A DNA stretch of 10,219 nucleotides, from contig PJET01000161.1 of NCBI GenBank assembly GCA_002825515.1, positions 1 to 10,219 of the forward strand. The letters are read 5' to 3'. Under the pieces are notes generated by a model. The model searched no databases. It worked only from the letters and a program-made list of their open reading frames with translations, and had not been told where the DNA came from. The position numbers and the translations under genes were made by a program. Source of the stretch: Candidatus Thorarchaeota archaeon MP11T_1. GTDB lineage: Archaea; Asgardarchaeota; Thorarchaeia; Thorarchaeales; Thorarchaeaceae. Below, piece after piece: positions 1 through 6,117 of the stretch (position 1 is the first letter of the stretch; the number at the start of each line of letters is the position of its first letter).

Positions 1-2621
1 AAAGCACGCTTCTTGTTCTTTGTATAATTCTATCCTGCGTTCCTGTTTTTCTATTTGTCAATCATGCAAACAAAGTCATGAGCGATTCTGATAATCCAAT
101 CAGTATTGATTTCAAGGCTTTGGCTGAGGTATATGGCGAGCAAATTCCTGTTGTGGCACGTTTTGATCAAGGTATGACAAAAGCAATTTGTACCATGCTT
201 TCATCTTTACAACTGGAATTCAGCCTTGGAAGTGCAAGCAAGAGCCACATCGGTCCCTTTTATTTGTTGAAGGGGGCCGCAGATGATTTACAAGCATTAG
301 CCGATATGGGAATTGTTAGTGAAATAGCTCCGCAAACGTACGCACAGTTCCTAGAATCACCAAGAGATGTGTCAATACCAGAAATCAACGCTGATAATGT
401 CTGGATGATGCTTGATGATTTCGGTAGAAATGTCACTGGTGAAGGTATTCTCATTGCTGATCTTGATTCTGGGATTGATTGGAAACATCCAGATCTCTGG
501 TTTGCTGATGGGGGTCAATATTCATGGTTTGACTCTGGGTCAAATGGTCAGCTGGATAATGGCACAGATGGCATAGATATCAACCCTGATGGAATAATAA
601 TGGCTGATGAAGCTCTCTATTATCTTGACTTGGATAATAATGGAGTTTTCAATGTGCGAAGAGAATGGGTTTGGATGGACAATATATCCCAGAATGCTTT
701 TCCTGACATAGGTGAACCTTTCTTTGTTGTGAATGACACATCCGGTGATGGGCTCCTTGATTTTGGCGAACCACTAATTATGTTGGGTACTCCTAAGACT
801 AAATATATCTTTGAAAAAGATGGCAACCCCTCTCCAGGTATTCAGATGTGGGAGCGTGGTGTAAACCTTACATCGAGTACACACACCGATGATAGTCAAT
901 TTGGTGGTGGCCATGGGACTGCAGTTGCTGGAATACTTCTTGGAGGGCAGATTGGTTATCGTGACTATCTTGGAGTGGCACCTGATGCAGAGCTCATGAT
1001 GATTCGAGTCATAGGGGATCAATTCACTTGGTTGTCAATTGAGGAAGGACTTGCTATTGCAAATAGCACTGGAGCTGATGTCATACTAACTGAAGTTGGA
1101 TCGTGGACGTATCAATATCTCGATGGTAGCTCATTTGCTGAACAGATGATTGACCTATTGGTCGCAGCTGGAATTCCAGTGATTTCTCCAAGTGGAAACC
1201 TTGGAGGAAAGGACAAACATGCAATGATCAATACAGCCCCGGATGTTCCTCATCTGATCGATTTCTCAGTCCCCGTAGCGGATGGTCTGTTTGTTCCTGA
1301 AGACATTGCAGAGGTCTACATAACAGTCCTAACTGTTGATCCCACCGATTTCTTCACGAGTAATTTCAGTCTGTGGATCAATGGTACGACAATCTATCTT
1401 CATCCTGGTATCGGGGAAGGGATGTGGTTCAAAGAGAGTGGCATTATTTCTGGGATCAATATTGAATCATATACCTCAATCTCAGCAAGAGGAACCAAAA
1501 TGCTTGCAGTGTGGATGTATGGGTCCCTTCCAACAACGCCACCAGTACCATACTATCGACTCAATATCTCAACGCCTGATTCCGCGATAGTCCATGCATA
1601 CATCTCAGATGACCAAAGTGGGTGGTCTGGCGGATGTGTATGGATAAGTGATATTGTTGATAGTCATCATATCACATGGCCATCTACCGCAGACAGGACT
1701 ATCAGTGTTGCAAGCTATAGAACACGAAATCTAGTCGGGGGAGGGACCATTGGTGACCGAGCAGACTTCTCATCACGCGGTCCAAGGATTGATGGCATCA
1801 ATAAACAGAACGTTGCAGCACCTGGTGGGTATGATATTATATCTGATTATGCAAATGGCTCCGCATGGGATTCTTGGTACAATGGTTTTGGAGCTCTACC
1901 TTTTCAAAATCAATTTGGAAGTTATCGGCTATTTAGCGGAACGAGTGCATCCGGGCCTCATGTGGCAGGAGCAGTTGCACTATTACTCCAAAACAACTCT
2001 ACGATGGGAGATCAAATGCAAGTAATAATCGAATCAACAGCTAAAAGCGACGGATTTACTGGAATTGTACCTAATGCTGATTGGGGTGGTGGAAAGCTCG
2101 ATGTGGAAGCCGCCCTACTATCATTAATGCCTGGTCCTGATGTTGATGGACCTAGCATTGGGAGCCATGAGCGTACTCCATTTACACCAAACTCTACTGA
2201 GTCTGTCTTGCTGAATGTCAGTGTGACTGATATATCTGGAGTTGATACAGTAATTCTGTCGTACTATAATGGCAGTGCTTGGTACAATGTAACAATGACG
2301 TTAACCGGTTTGTATTATGTTGCTACAATTCCTGCACATCCAAATGGAACCTCAATTAACTATCGATTCTATGCTAATGATACAGTTGATAACTGGTCGG
2401 TATCTTCAATATTTGGTTACACCGTTACCGATCCTCCCCCCTCTACAACAACCACAGGACCAACAACAACAACAACAACACCGACTACGACAACTGGTGG
2501 TCCAACTACATCATCTCCGCCTCCGGAAGAGCCTGATTATCTTCGTTTGGCTTTGATTCTAAGTGCAATTCTTGCTCTGATAATCCTGGCTGTAATTTGT
2601 AGTAGAAGGAAATCAAAATGA
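1..2621 (+). CDS. Secreted, membrane-anchored S8 (subtilisin-like) serine peptidase, 5' partial
   Basis: Endopeptidase expected to act on the outer cell surface. The frame is open to the left edge (first full codon at base 3). The 25 codons before the ATG at 78 encode a hydrophobic stretch (STLLVLCIILSCVPVFLFVNHA) that looks like a signal peptide, so the true start lies upstream of the window. Numbering from the ATG at 78: a propeptide-like region covers about 20-100; catalytic Asp130 is in DLDSGID, His279 in GGGHGTAVAG, oxyanion Asn374 in SPSGN and Ser623 in SGTSASGPHVAG, so the triad is intact. The Asp-His spacing (about 150 residues) is far longer than in simple subtilisins and contains EF-hand-like loops. 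A second insert of about 170 residues (380-550) is beta-rich. The C-terminus has an Ig/Fn3-like domain (about 695-785), a Thr/Pro stalk, one membrane helix (about 820-840) and a basic RRKSK end. At least fifteen N-glycosylation sequons are present. The substrate is unknown. The S8 call is secure. Confidence 0.93.
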   Translation, partial: STLLVLCIILSCVPVFLFVNHANKVMSDSDNPISIDFKALAEVYGEQIPVVARFDQGMTKAICTMLSSLQLEFSLGSASKSHIGPFYLLKGAADDLQALADMGIVSEIAPQTYAQFLESPRDVSIPEINADNVWMMLDDFGRNVTGEGILIADLDSGIDWKHPDLWFADGGQYSWFDSGSNGQLDNGTDGIDINPDGIIMADEALYYLDLDNNGVFNVRREWVWMDNISQNAFPDIGEPFFVVNDTSGDGLLDFGEPLIMLGTPKTKYIFEKDGNPSPGIQMWERGVNLTSSTHTDDSQFGGGHGTAVAGILLGGQIGYRDYLGVAPDAELMMIRVIGDQFTWLSIEEGLAIANSTGADVILTEVGSWTYQYLDGSSFAEQMIDLLVAAGIPVISPSGNLGGKDKHAMINTAPDVPHLIDFSVPVADGLFVPEDIAEVYITVLTVDPTDFFTSNFSLWINGTTIYLHPGIGEGMWFKESGIISGINIESYTSISARGTKMLAVWMYGSLPTTPPVPYYRLNISTPDSAIVHAYISDDQSGWSGGCVWISDIVDSHHITWPSTADRTISVASYRTRNLVGGGTIGDRADFSSRGPRIDGINKQNVAAPGGYDIISDYANGSAWDSWYNGFGALPFQNQFGSYRLFSGTSASGPHVAGAVALLLQNNSTMGDQMQVIIESTAKSDGFTGIVPNADWGGGKLDVEAALLSLMPGPDVDGPSIGSHERTPFTPNSTESVLLNVSVTDISGVDTVILSYYNGSAWYNVTMTLTGLYYVATIPAHPNGTSINYRFYANDTVDNWSVSSIFGYTVTDPPPSTTTTGPTTTTTTPTTTTGGPTTSSPPPEEPDYLRLALILSAILALIILAVICSRRKSK
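2463..2480 (+). repeat. (ACA)6 microsatellite encoding part of the Thr-rich stalk
   Basis: Six consecutive ACA codons lie inside a wider Thr/Pro/Gly segment (about 2440-2520) of the S8 peptidase. They encode a run of six threonines followed by a second run broken by Pro and Gly. Such segments usually act as extended, O-glycosylated spacers between an ectodomain and its membrane anchor. The pure trinucleotide run could vary in length by replication slippage. Confidence 0.8.
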
Positions 2622-2673
2622 CAAAAATGAGCAAAAGGATTGAAATTCAACCGTTTTTAAAGTCAGATGCACC

Positions 2674-2698
2674 CTAAGCAGGTCTTATATGAGCTTAG
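2674..2698 (+). promoter_or_regulatory. TATA-like element flanked by an inverted repeat
   Basis: CTTATATG (2684-2691) resembles an archaeal TATA box. A start of transcription about 25 bases downstream (near 2712) would leave a leader of about 30 bases containing GAAAGG, a weak Shine-Dalgarno site, before the ATG at 2742. The box is bracketed by CTAAGC (2674-2679) and its exact inverse GCTTAG (2693-2698), which could form an operator or a weak hairpin. The TATA assignment is by eye and the role of the repeat is inferred. Confidence 0.4.
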
Positions 2699-2741
2699 TA
2701 TATTGCGAAACCGACGACAAATTGGATGAAAGGAATCGACC

Positions 2742-3080
2742 ATGAAGCAACTTGGGGAATTCACACTCGACTTGGGGCATAAGAAACGAATGCCTGTAGA
2801 AGTTCTAGTCGATAATGAAAACACACTCATTTTGATTGATTGTAATTGTTGTGAAGAATTCCTGTCAAGAAGACTTCCTGGGGGTGTTCTAATTCCCATC
2901 GCCACTGCATTGAAGACCTTTTTTGAGAGTCATGGAATGAGGAATATTGACGTTAACGTAAATGGTCTCTTAATGCGTCGAACCTACAAAGGCGTAATGA
3001 ATGAAGCCGATTTACCTGAAATGACAAAGGAACTTGAAAACGCTGTCAGCAAATTCACTAAGAAACGAAAGAAGAGATAG
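2742..3080 (+). CDS. Hypothetical protein, 112 residues, CxCC motif and basic tail
   Basis: I do not recognise the family. The protein is soluble in appearance, with no signal peptide or membrane helix. The first half alternates short beta-like segments (EFTLDLG, VEVLVDNENTLILIDC), followed by a Cys cluster at Cys34, Cys36 and Cys37. Helical stretches come later (ATALKTFFESHG and DLPEMTKELENAVSKF). The C-terminus is strongly basic (KKRKKR), suggesting nucleic-acid or membrane-surface contact; this is inference. The start at 2742 is preceded by GAAAGG at a workable distance and by a TATA-like box. The gene stands alone between the peptidase and the convergent serC, with a hairpin right after its stop. 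A real gene is likely from its length, promoter and codon usage, but its function is unknown. Confidence 0.65.
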   Translation: MKQLGEFTLDLGHKKRMPVEVLVDNENTLILIDCNCCEEFLSRRLPGGVLIPIATALKTFFESHGMRNIDVNVNGLLMRRTYKGVMNEADLPEMTKELENAVSKFTKKRKKR

Positions 3081-3082
3081 AA

Positions 3083-3106
3083 TGGAGAGAGCGTGTACTC
3101 TCTCCA
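3083..3106. terminator. Perfect 9-bp hairpin between convergent genes
   Basis: TGGAGAGAG (3083-3091) and CTCTCTCCA (3098-3106) form a perfect 9-bp stem with a 6-base loop, CGTGTA. It fills the 34-base gap between the stop at 3080 and the serC stop at 3115. It could end or stabilise transcripts from both sides. Archaeal termination mainly uses U-tracts and no T-run follows the stem, so the role may be 3'-end protection rather than termination. The structure is directly visible; the role is inferred. Confidence 0.5.
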
Positions 3107-3114
3107 GATTGGTT

Positions 3115-4200
3115 CTATTGATTTTCAGCTTGAAATTCTTTGAGATACTCAGCTAGTTTATTGACACCTTCAAGAGGCATTGCATTGTAGATTGAAGCTC
3201 GCATTCCTCCAACAGAACGATGACCTTTTAGACCAATTAAGCCTCGTGCAGTCCCGCCCTTCACACATTTATCCTCTAGCTCAGGTGAGGACATGGTGAA
3301 GGTGACATTCATGAGAGATCTGGAATCTTCTCTTGCATGACCCCTATAGAAACCATCTGAAGAATCAATCACATCATAGAGAATTTTAGCTTTCTGTACA
3401 TTTCTCCTCTCTATTTCCTTAACTCCTCCAATTTCCTTCAAGTAATCCAAAGCAAGTTTGCAAATATAGATTGGAAAAACTGGGGGTGTATTGTATAGCG
3501 AATCATTATCTGCATGAGTCTTCCATTTTTGCATCGTGGGGGCTCGCTCTGGAACTCTGTCAAGAAGATCTTCTCTAACAATTACTAAAGTAACTCCAGC
3601 AGGTCCAAGATTCTTCTGAGCTCCAGCATAGATTACACCATATTCTTTGACATTGATCGGTTTATCCATAATACTTGATGACATATCGCTAACAAGGGCT
3701 ACATCTTTCGGTACTTTTGGCATATATCCCCATTCTGTTCCGTATAGTGTATTATTGCTTGTAATATGGGCGAAAGCGATGTCTTCACTAAACTCCACAT
3801 TCTCGGGAATATAAGAGAAATTTTCCTCTTCTGATGAAGCTATTATTTTAACCTCTCCAAAATGATTAGCTTCTTTGATTGCCTTGGTCGACCAGCCACC
3901 CGTATTGACATATTCCATGGCTTTACCTTGCAGCTGCAAATTCAAGGGCACCATAAAGAACTGAGTTGATGCCCCACCACTCAACCAGAGAACTTTGTAT
4001 TCCTGTGGAACTCCCATTAATTCTCTCACGAGATCTGTTGCGTCAGTCATTACTTTCTCCCATTCTTTTGACCTATGGGAGATTTCTATGACAGACATGC
4101 CAGTTCCTGCAAAATCCAAGAAATCTTCCCTAGCCCTCTCAAGGACTGGTAATGGAAGAGTTGCAGGTCCCGCATAGAAGTTAAACACTCTCTTTGTCAT
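3115..4200 (-). CDS. serC: Phosphoserine aminotransferase (SerC)
   Basis: PLP-dependent class V aminotransferase that converts 3-phosphohydroxypyruvate plus glutamate to O-phosphoserine plus 2-oxoglutarate, the second step of the phosphorylated serine pathway; cytosolic. The start FNFYAGPATLPLPVL, the segment SVIEISHRSKEW, the phosphate-loop segment GGAST (75-79), the PLP lysine Lys196 in AGAQKNLGPAG and the C-terminal HRSVGGMRASIYN are all hallmarks of bacterial/eukaryotic-type SerC. The 361 residues match the usual length of about 360. I chose the ATG at 4200 because AGGTGA (4211-4206) sits 5 bases upstream. The alternative GTG at 4209 abuts the previous stop codon and would add only three residues (MNR). 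The gene directly follows the DUF1015 gene and is probably translationally coupled to it. Neither serA nor serB is in the window. Confidence 0.95.
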   Translation of the reverse strand: MTKRVFNFYAGPATLPLPVLERAREDFLDFAGTGMSVIEISHRSKEWEKVMTDATDLVRELMGVPQEYKVLWLSGGASTQFFMVPLNLQLQGKAMEYVNTGGWSTKAIKEANHFGEVKIIASSEEENFSYIPENVEFSEDIAFAHITSNNTLYGTEWGYMPKVPKDVALVSDMSSSIMDKPINVKEYGVIYAGAQKNLGPAGVTLVIVREDLLDRVPERAPTMQKWKTHADNDSLYNTPPVFPIYICKLALDYLKEIGGVKEIERRNVQKAKILYDVIDSSDGFYRGHAREDSRSLMNVTFTMSSPELEDKCVKGGTARGLIGLKGHRSVGGMRASIYNAMPLEGVNKLAEYLKEFQAENQ

Positions 4201-4205
4201 TCTGT

Positions 4206-4211
4206 TCACCT
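4206..4211 (-). promoter_or_regulatory. Shine-Dalgarno site that decides the serC start
   Basis: On the minus strand AGGTGA overlaps the TAG stop of the DUF1015 gene (4212-4210) and lies 5 bases before the ATG at 4200. It fits the 16S tail complement and favours this ATG over the GTG at 4209, which it overlaps. Overlap of stop codon and ribosome site suggests coupled translation. Confidence 0.6.
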
Positions 4212-5541
4212 ACTCCAGTTTGTTTATCGTGAATCCAGTCCAGACCTTGGGCTGGAAGAACGTACTTTTCTGAGGCATACATTCGAAATTATTCGAAACC
4301 GCCTCGACTTCTTTAACTCGTGTCGGATTCATAAAGAAAACGGCTTGACCATTTTCTCGAACCGTTTTGATTGATTCCTCCACAGCATCACCTATCCCTT
4401 TGATGTATATCACATAACCTCCACCTTTCATTGTGCCTTGCTTTAGCTTTTCTTTATCAATTCCAAGCATTTTGTCAAGAATAAGTGCGTGAAGTATAGC
4501 AACATCAAGGCCTCGAAGTTCCATAGATTGGTGTGGCAAGAGCTGGTCCATTATTGATAGATCGTTTAATGTCAGAGCATAGAAGTTACCATCATTCATA
4601 AAGAAACCAAAGGAATGTTTGCCTTCTTGGAACTTTTTGTTCATTACTTCAAACATAACATCTGATTCTTTGAATGACTCAACATCAAAATATCCGCTGA
4701 TGTCTTTAAGAAGTCTATCGGCTGAAAAACCATCTAGGTTCTGCACAAGTCTATGAGTTGGTAAAACAACAAGCCCGGGATTTGAGATGTTGACAAATGT
4801 AAGCATTCGAAATCTTGCTGATTCCAATTCTGGATGCTCTTTAGAAAGAGCAAGAGCTGTTTTGTATCTATGATGGCCATCTGCAATAATGATGTATTTG
4901 TCCTCCATTAGCCTAATGATTTTATCCACCTCTTCATCATTGTCAATTCTCCACAGTCTATGACGAATTCCATCTTCATCCAATACATCACCAACAGGCT
5001 TACCCTCCATATGCTTCTCAAGAATTGCATCAACCTCTCGTTCCGCGTCTGGGTAGATTACAAAGATTTGCCCAAAATTAGCCATGCAACTCCTACACAA
5101 GTTTAGTCTATCTTCAATATCCTTAGGAAGGGTTTCTTCATGCTGAAGAACGCCTGAGAATTTCCCTCCACTTGGTGCACTTGTAGCAAATTCCTCCAAT
5201 TCGATCAAGCCGATGAAGCCAAATCGAAATAGTTTCCTACCTTCGATTTCAAAGTCTTGACCATAAACATAGAATGATTCCTTTTCATCACGAATGAGGA
5301 TGCCATCATCAATCCATTTATTGAAGTTGTCTCTAGCCCTCGTATACTGGTTTGATGCAGGTGTGTCATTCTCTTGAGCTTTGTTCTTTATTATCCACGC
5401 CATATTATATTCAGAAAGTGATTGAAATTTATCAATCATGTCACCTTTGATAATATCATATGGAGGAGTCACTAATCTGGACAGATCACCAGCTTTGGTT
5501 TCATTGTATCTGAAAGCTTTGAATGGTTTTACACGTACCAT
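4210..5541 (-). CDS. DUF1015 family protein, possible free-serine kinase
   Basis: A 443-residue cytosolic protein. The N-terminus (VKPFKAFRYN, then LVTPPYDII) and the central motif IIADGHHRYKTAL (Asp221 to Tyr226) are typical of the DUF1015 family. DUF1015 genes often lie next to serA/serC in bacteria, and here the gene is directly upstream of serC. The DGHHR motif resembles the ParB/Srx-fold active site of the archaeal ADP-dependent serine kinase SerK and of SbnI, so phosphorylation of free L-serine to O-phosphoserine is a reasonable inference; it is not shown by the sequence. I prefer the ATG at 5541 because GGAG (5554-5551) sits 9 bases upstream. A TTG at 5556 would add five residues. The gene is first in a two-gene operon, with a divergent control region upstream. 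The family call is firm and the activity tentative. Confidence 0.85.
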   Translation of the reverse strand: MVRVKPFKAFRYNETKAGDLSRLVTPPYDIIKGDMIDKFQSLSEYNMAWIIKNKAQENDTPASNQYTRARDNFNKWIDDGILIRDEKESFYVYGQDFEIEGRKLFRFGFIGLIELEEFATSAPSGGKFSGVLQHEETLPKDIEDRLNLCRSCMANFGQIFVIYPDAEREVDAILEKHMEGKPVGDVLDEDGIRHRLWRIDNDEEVDKIIRLMEDKYIIIADGHHRYKTALALSKEHPELESARFRMLTFVNISNPGLVVLPTHRLVQNLDGFSADRLLKDISGYFDVESFKESDVMFEVMNKKFQEGKHSFGFFMNDGNFYALTLNDLSIMDQLLPHQSMELRGLDVAILHALILDKMLGIDKEKLKQGTMKGGGYVIYIKGIGDAVEESIKTVRENGQAVFFMNPTRVKEVEAVSNNFECMPQKSTFFQPKVWTGFTINKLE

Positions 5542-5575
5542 TGTCAAATTCTCCAATTCAAACCAATTGATTGTG

Positions 5576-5603
5576 GAGCCCGGCTCTATGACTCTTTGTC
5601 ATA
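5576..5603 (-). promoter_or_regulatory. Two abutting palindromes in the DUF1015-serC leader
   Basis: GAGCC-C-GGCTC (5576-5586) is a perfect inverted repeat with a single central base. It is followed without a gap by TATGAC-N5-GTCATA (5587-5603), a perfect 6-bp inverted repeat with a 5-base spacer. Both lie 35-62 bases before the ATG at 5541. With a TATA box near 5628 (minus strand), transcription would start near 5603, so the repeats would cover the start site and leader. They may be operators or leader-RNA stems. The structure is visible; the role is inferred. Confidence 0.45.
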
Positions 5604-5616
5604 AGTCTTTCTTTCT

Positions 5617-5632
5617 GAATATTCCATATTTG
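5617..5632 (-). promoter_or_regulatory. TATA-like box for the DUF1015-serC operon
   Basis: On the minus strand AAATATGG followed by AATATTC is an AT-rich core that could bind TBP. It sits about 25 bases before the edge of the TATGAC repeat and about 85 bases before the ATG at 5541. It was picked by eye, and no transcript data support it. Confidence 0.35.
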
Positions 5633-5666
5633 GAGTCTTTCTACTCAAGAAAACTCCCAAACGTCA

Positions 5667-5675
5667 AACTTAAAT
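5667..5675 (+). promoter_or_regulatory. TATA-like box for the zinc-ribbon gene
   Basis: ACTTAAATG lies about 55 bases before the ATG at 5727. A start about 25 bases downstream (near 5697) would give a leader of about 30 bases holding the strong GGGGAG ribosome site at 5714-5719. With the minus-strand box at 5617-5632 it makes a compact divergent promoter region. Confidence 0.4.
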
Positions 5676-5726
5676 GAATTTTAGCTACGAAAACGCGAAC
5701 CTATCAACCCAATGGGGAGATAACAA

Positions 5727-5996
5727 ATGGAATTCTGTGAGAAATGTGGCGCCCTTATGCTTCCCAAAAAAGAAGAAGGAAAGAAGACTGTCACTCTTAA
5801 ATGTCGAGAATGTGGGAATGAGAAGTCAGTTCGTTCCCCACCTGAATACAAAGTGGAGCACAGAATAAAGCACACTCCACGTGAAAAGATAATCGTCGTG
5901 GAGGAAGAGTCACGACGATCTGACGAGATGACGGAAGATGAGCGTCGCGAAAGGCGCAAGGAAATCTTGGAGTATTATGAATCTGAAGATGAATAG
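5727..5996 (+). CDS. Single zinc-ribbon protein related to the TFS/RPB9 N-terminal domain
   Basis: An 89-residue protein. It opens with a zinc ribbon, Cys4-x2-Cys7 and Cys26-x2-Cys29 (CEKCG, then CRECG), of the type at the N-terminus of archaeal transcript-cleavage factor TFS and of RPB9/RpoM. Archaeal TFS is about 105-110 residues and has a second, C-terminal ribbon with an acidic Asp-Glu hairpin that enters the polymerase active site. Here that ribbon is absent and is replaced by a charged, probably helical tail (about residues 58-89, rich in Glu, Arg and Asp). It might still dock on RNA polymerase but should lack RNA-cleavage activity; this is inference. GGGGAG 7 bases before the ATG supports the start. 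It is transcribed divergently from DUF1015-serC. It could instead be an unrelated small zinc-ribbon protein. Confidence 0.8.
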   Translation: MEFCEKCGALMLPKKEEGKKTVTLKCRECGNEKSVRSPPEYKVEHRIKHTPREKIIVVEEESRRSDEMTEDERRERRKEILEYYESEDE

Positions 5997-6030
5997 GTAT
6001 CTTCGGGGTAACCTTAATATCCATTCAAAC

Positions 6031-6050
6031 GATAAGTATGCATACCTATC
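6031..6050. promoter_or_regulatory. 20-bp near-perfect palindrome, candidate operator
   Basis: GATAAGTATGCATACCTATC matches its own reverse complement at 18 of 20 positions, with a perfect 10-bp core, GTATGCATAC (6036-6045). It lies in the 121-base gap between the zinc-ribbon and toroid genes. CTTAATAT (6013-6020) could be a TATA box that would place a transcript start near the palindrome centre, as expected for a repressor site. An inverted copy of one half, ATAGGTAT, occurs at 5993-6000 over the preceding stop codon. The symmetry is visible; the operator role is inferred. Confidence 0.5.
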
Positions 6051-6117
6051 ATTATTGGTTGATTGAACACTGACTAATTTTACAATCCCACATCCTGAGA
6101 GATTGTATATTCGAAAA

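Noticed and set aside
2460..2510. Possible short repeat array
   Set aside because: It is an in-frame Thr-codon microsatellite with no spacers, so not a CRISPR or recombination array.
2654..2658. T5 run after the peptidase gene as a terminator
   Set aside because: One short T-run 33 bases after the stop is weak evidence in AT-rich DNA; it could serve as an archaeal U-tract but cannot be supported from sequence alone.
4201..4209. GTG start for serC at 4209
   Set aside because: It abuts the preceding stop and overlaps the best ribosome site, which is correctly spaced only for ATG 4200.
5674..5868. 64-residue + frame ahead of the zinc-ribbon gene
   Set aside because: It is out of frame with the CxxC ribbon protein, which has a strong ribosome site at the right distance.
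6007..6013. GGTAACC palindrome
   Set aside because: At seven bases it is short enough to occur by chance and has no pairing context.
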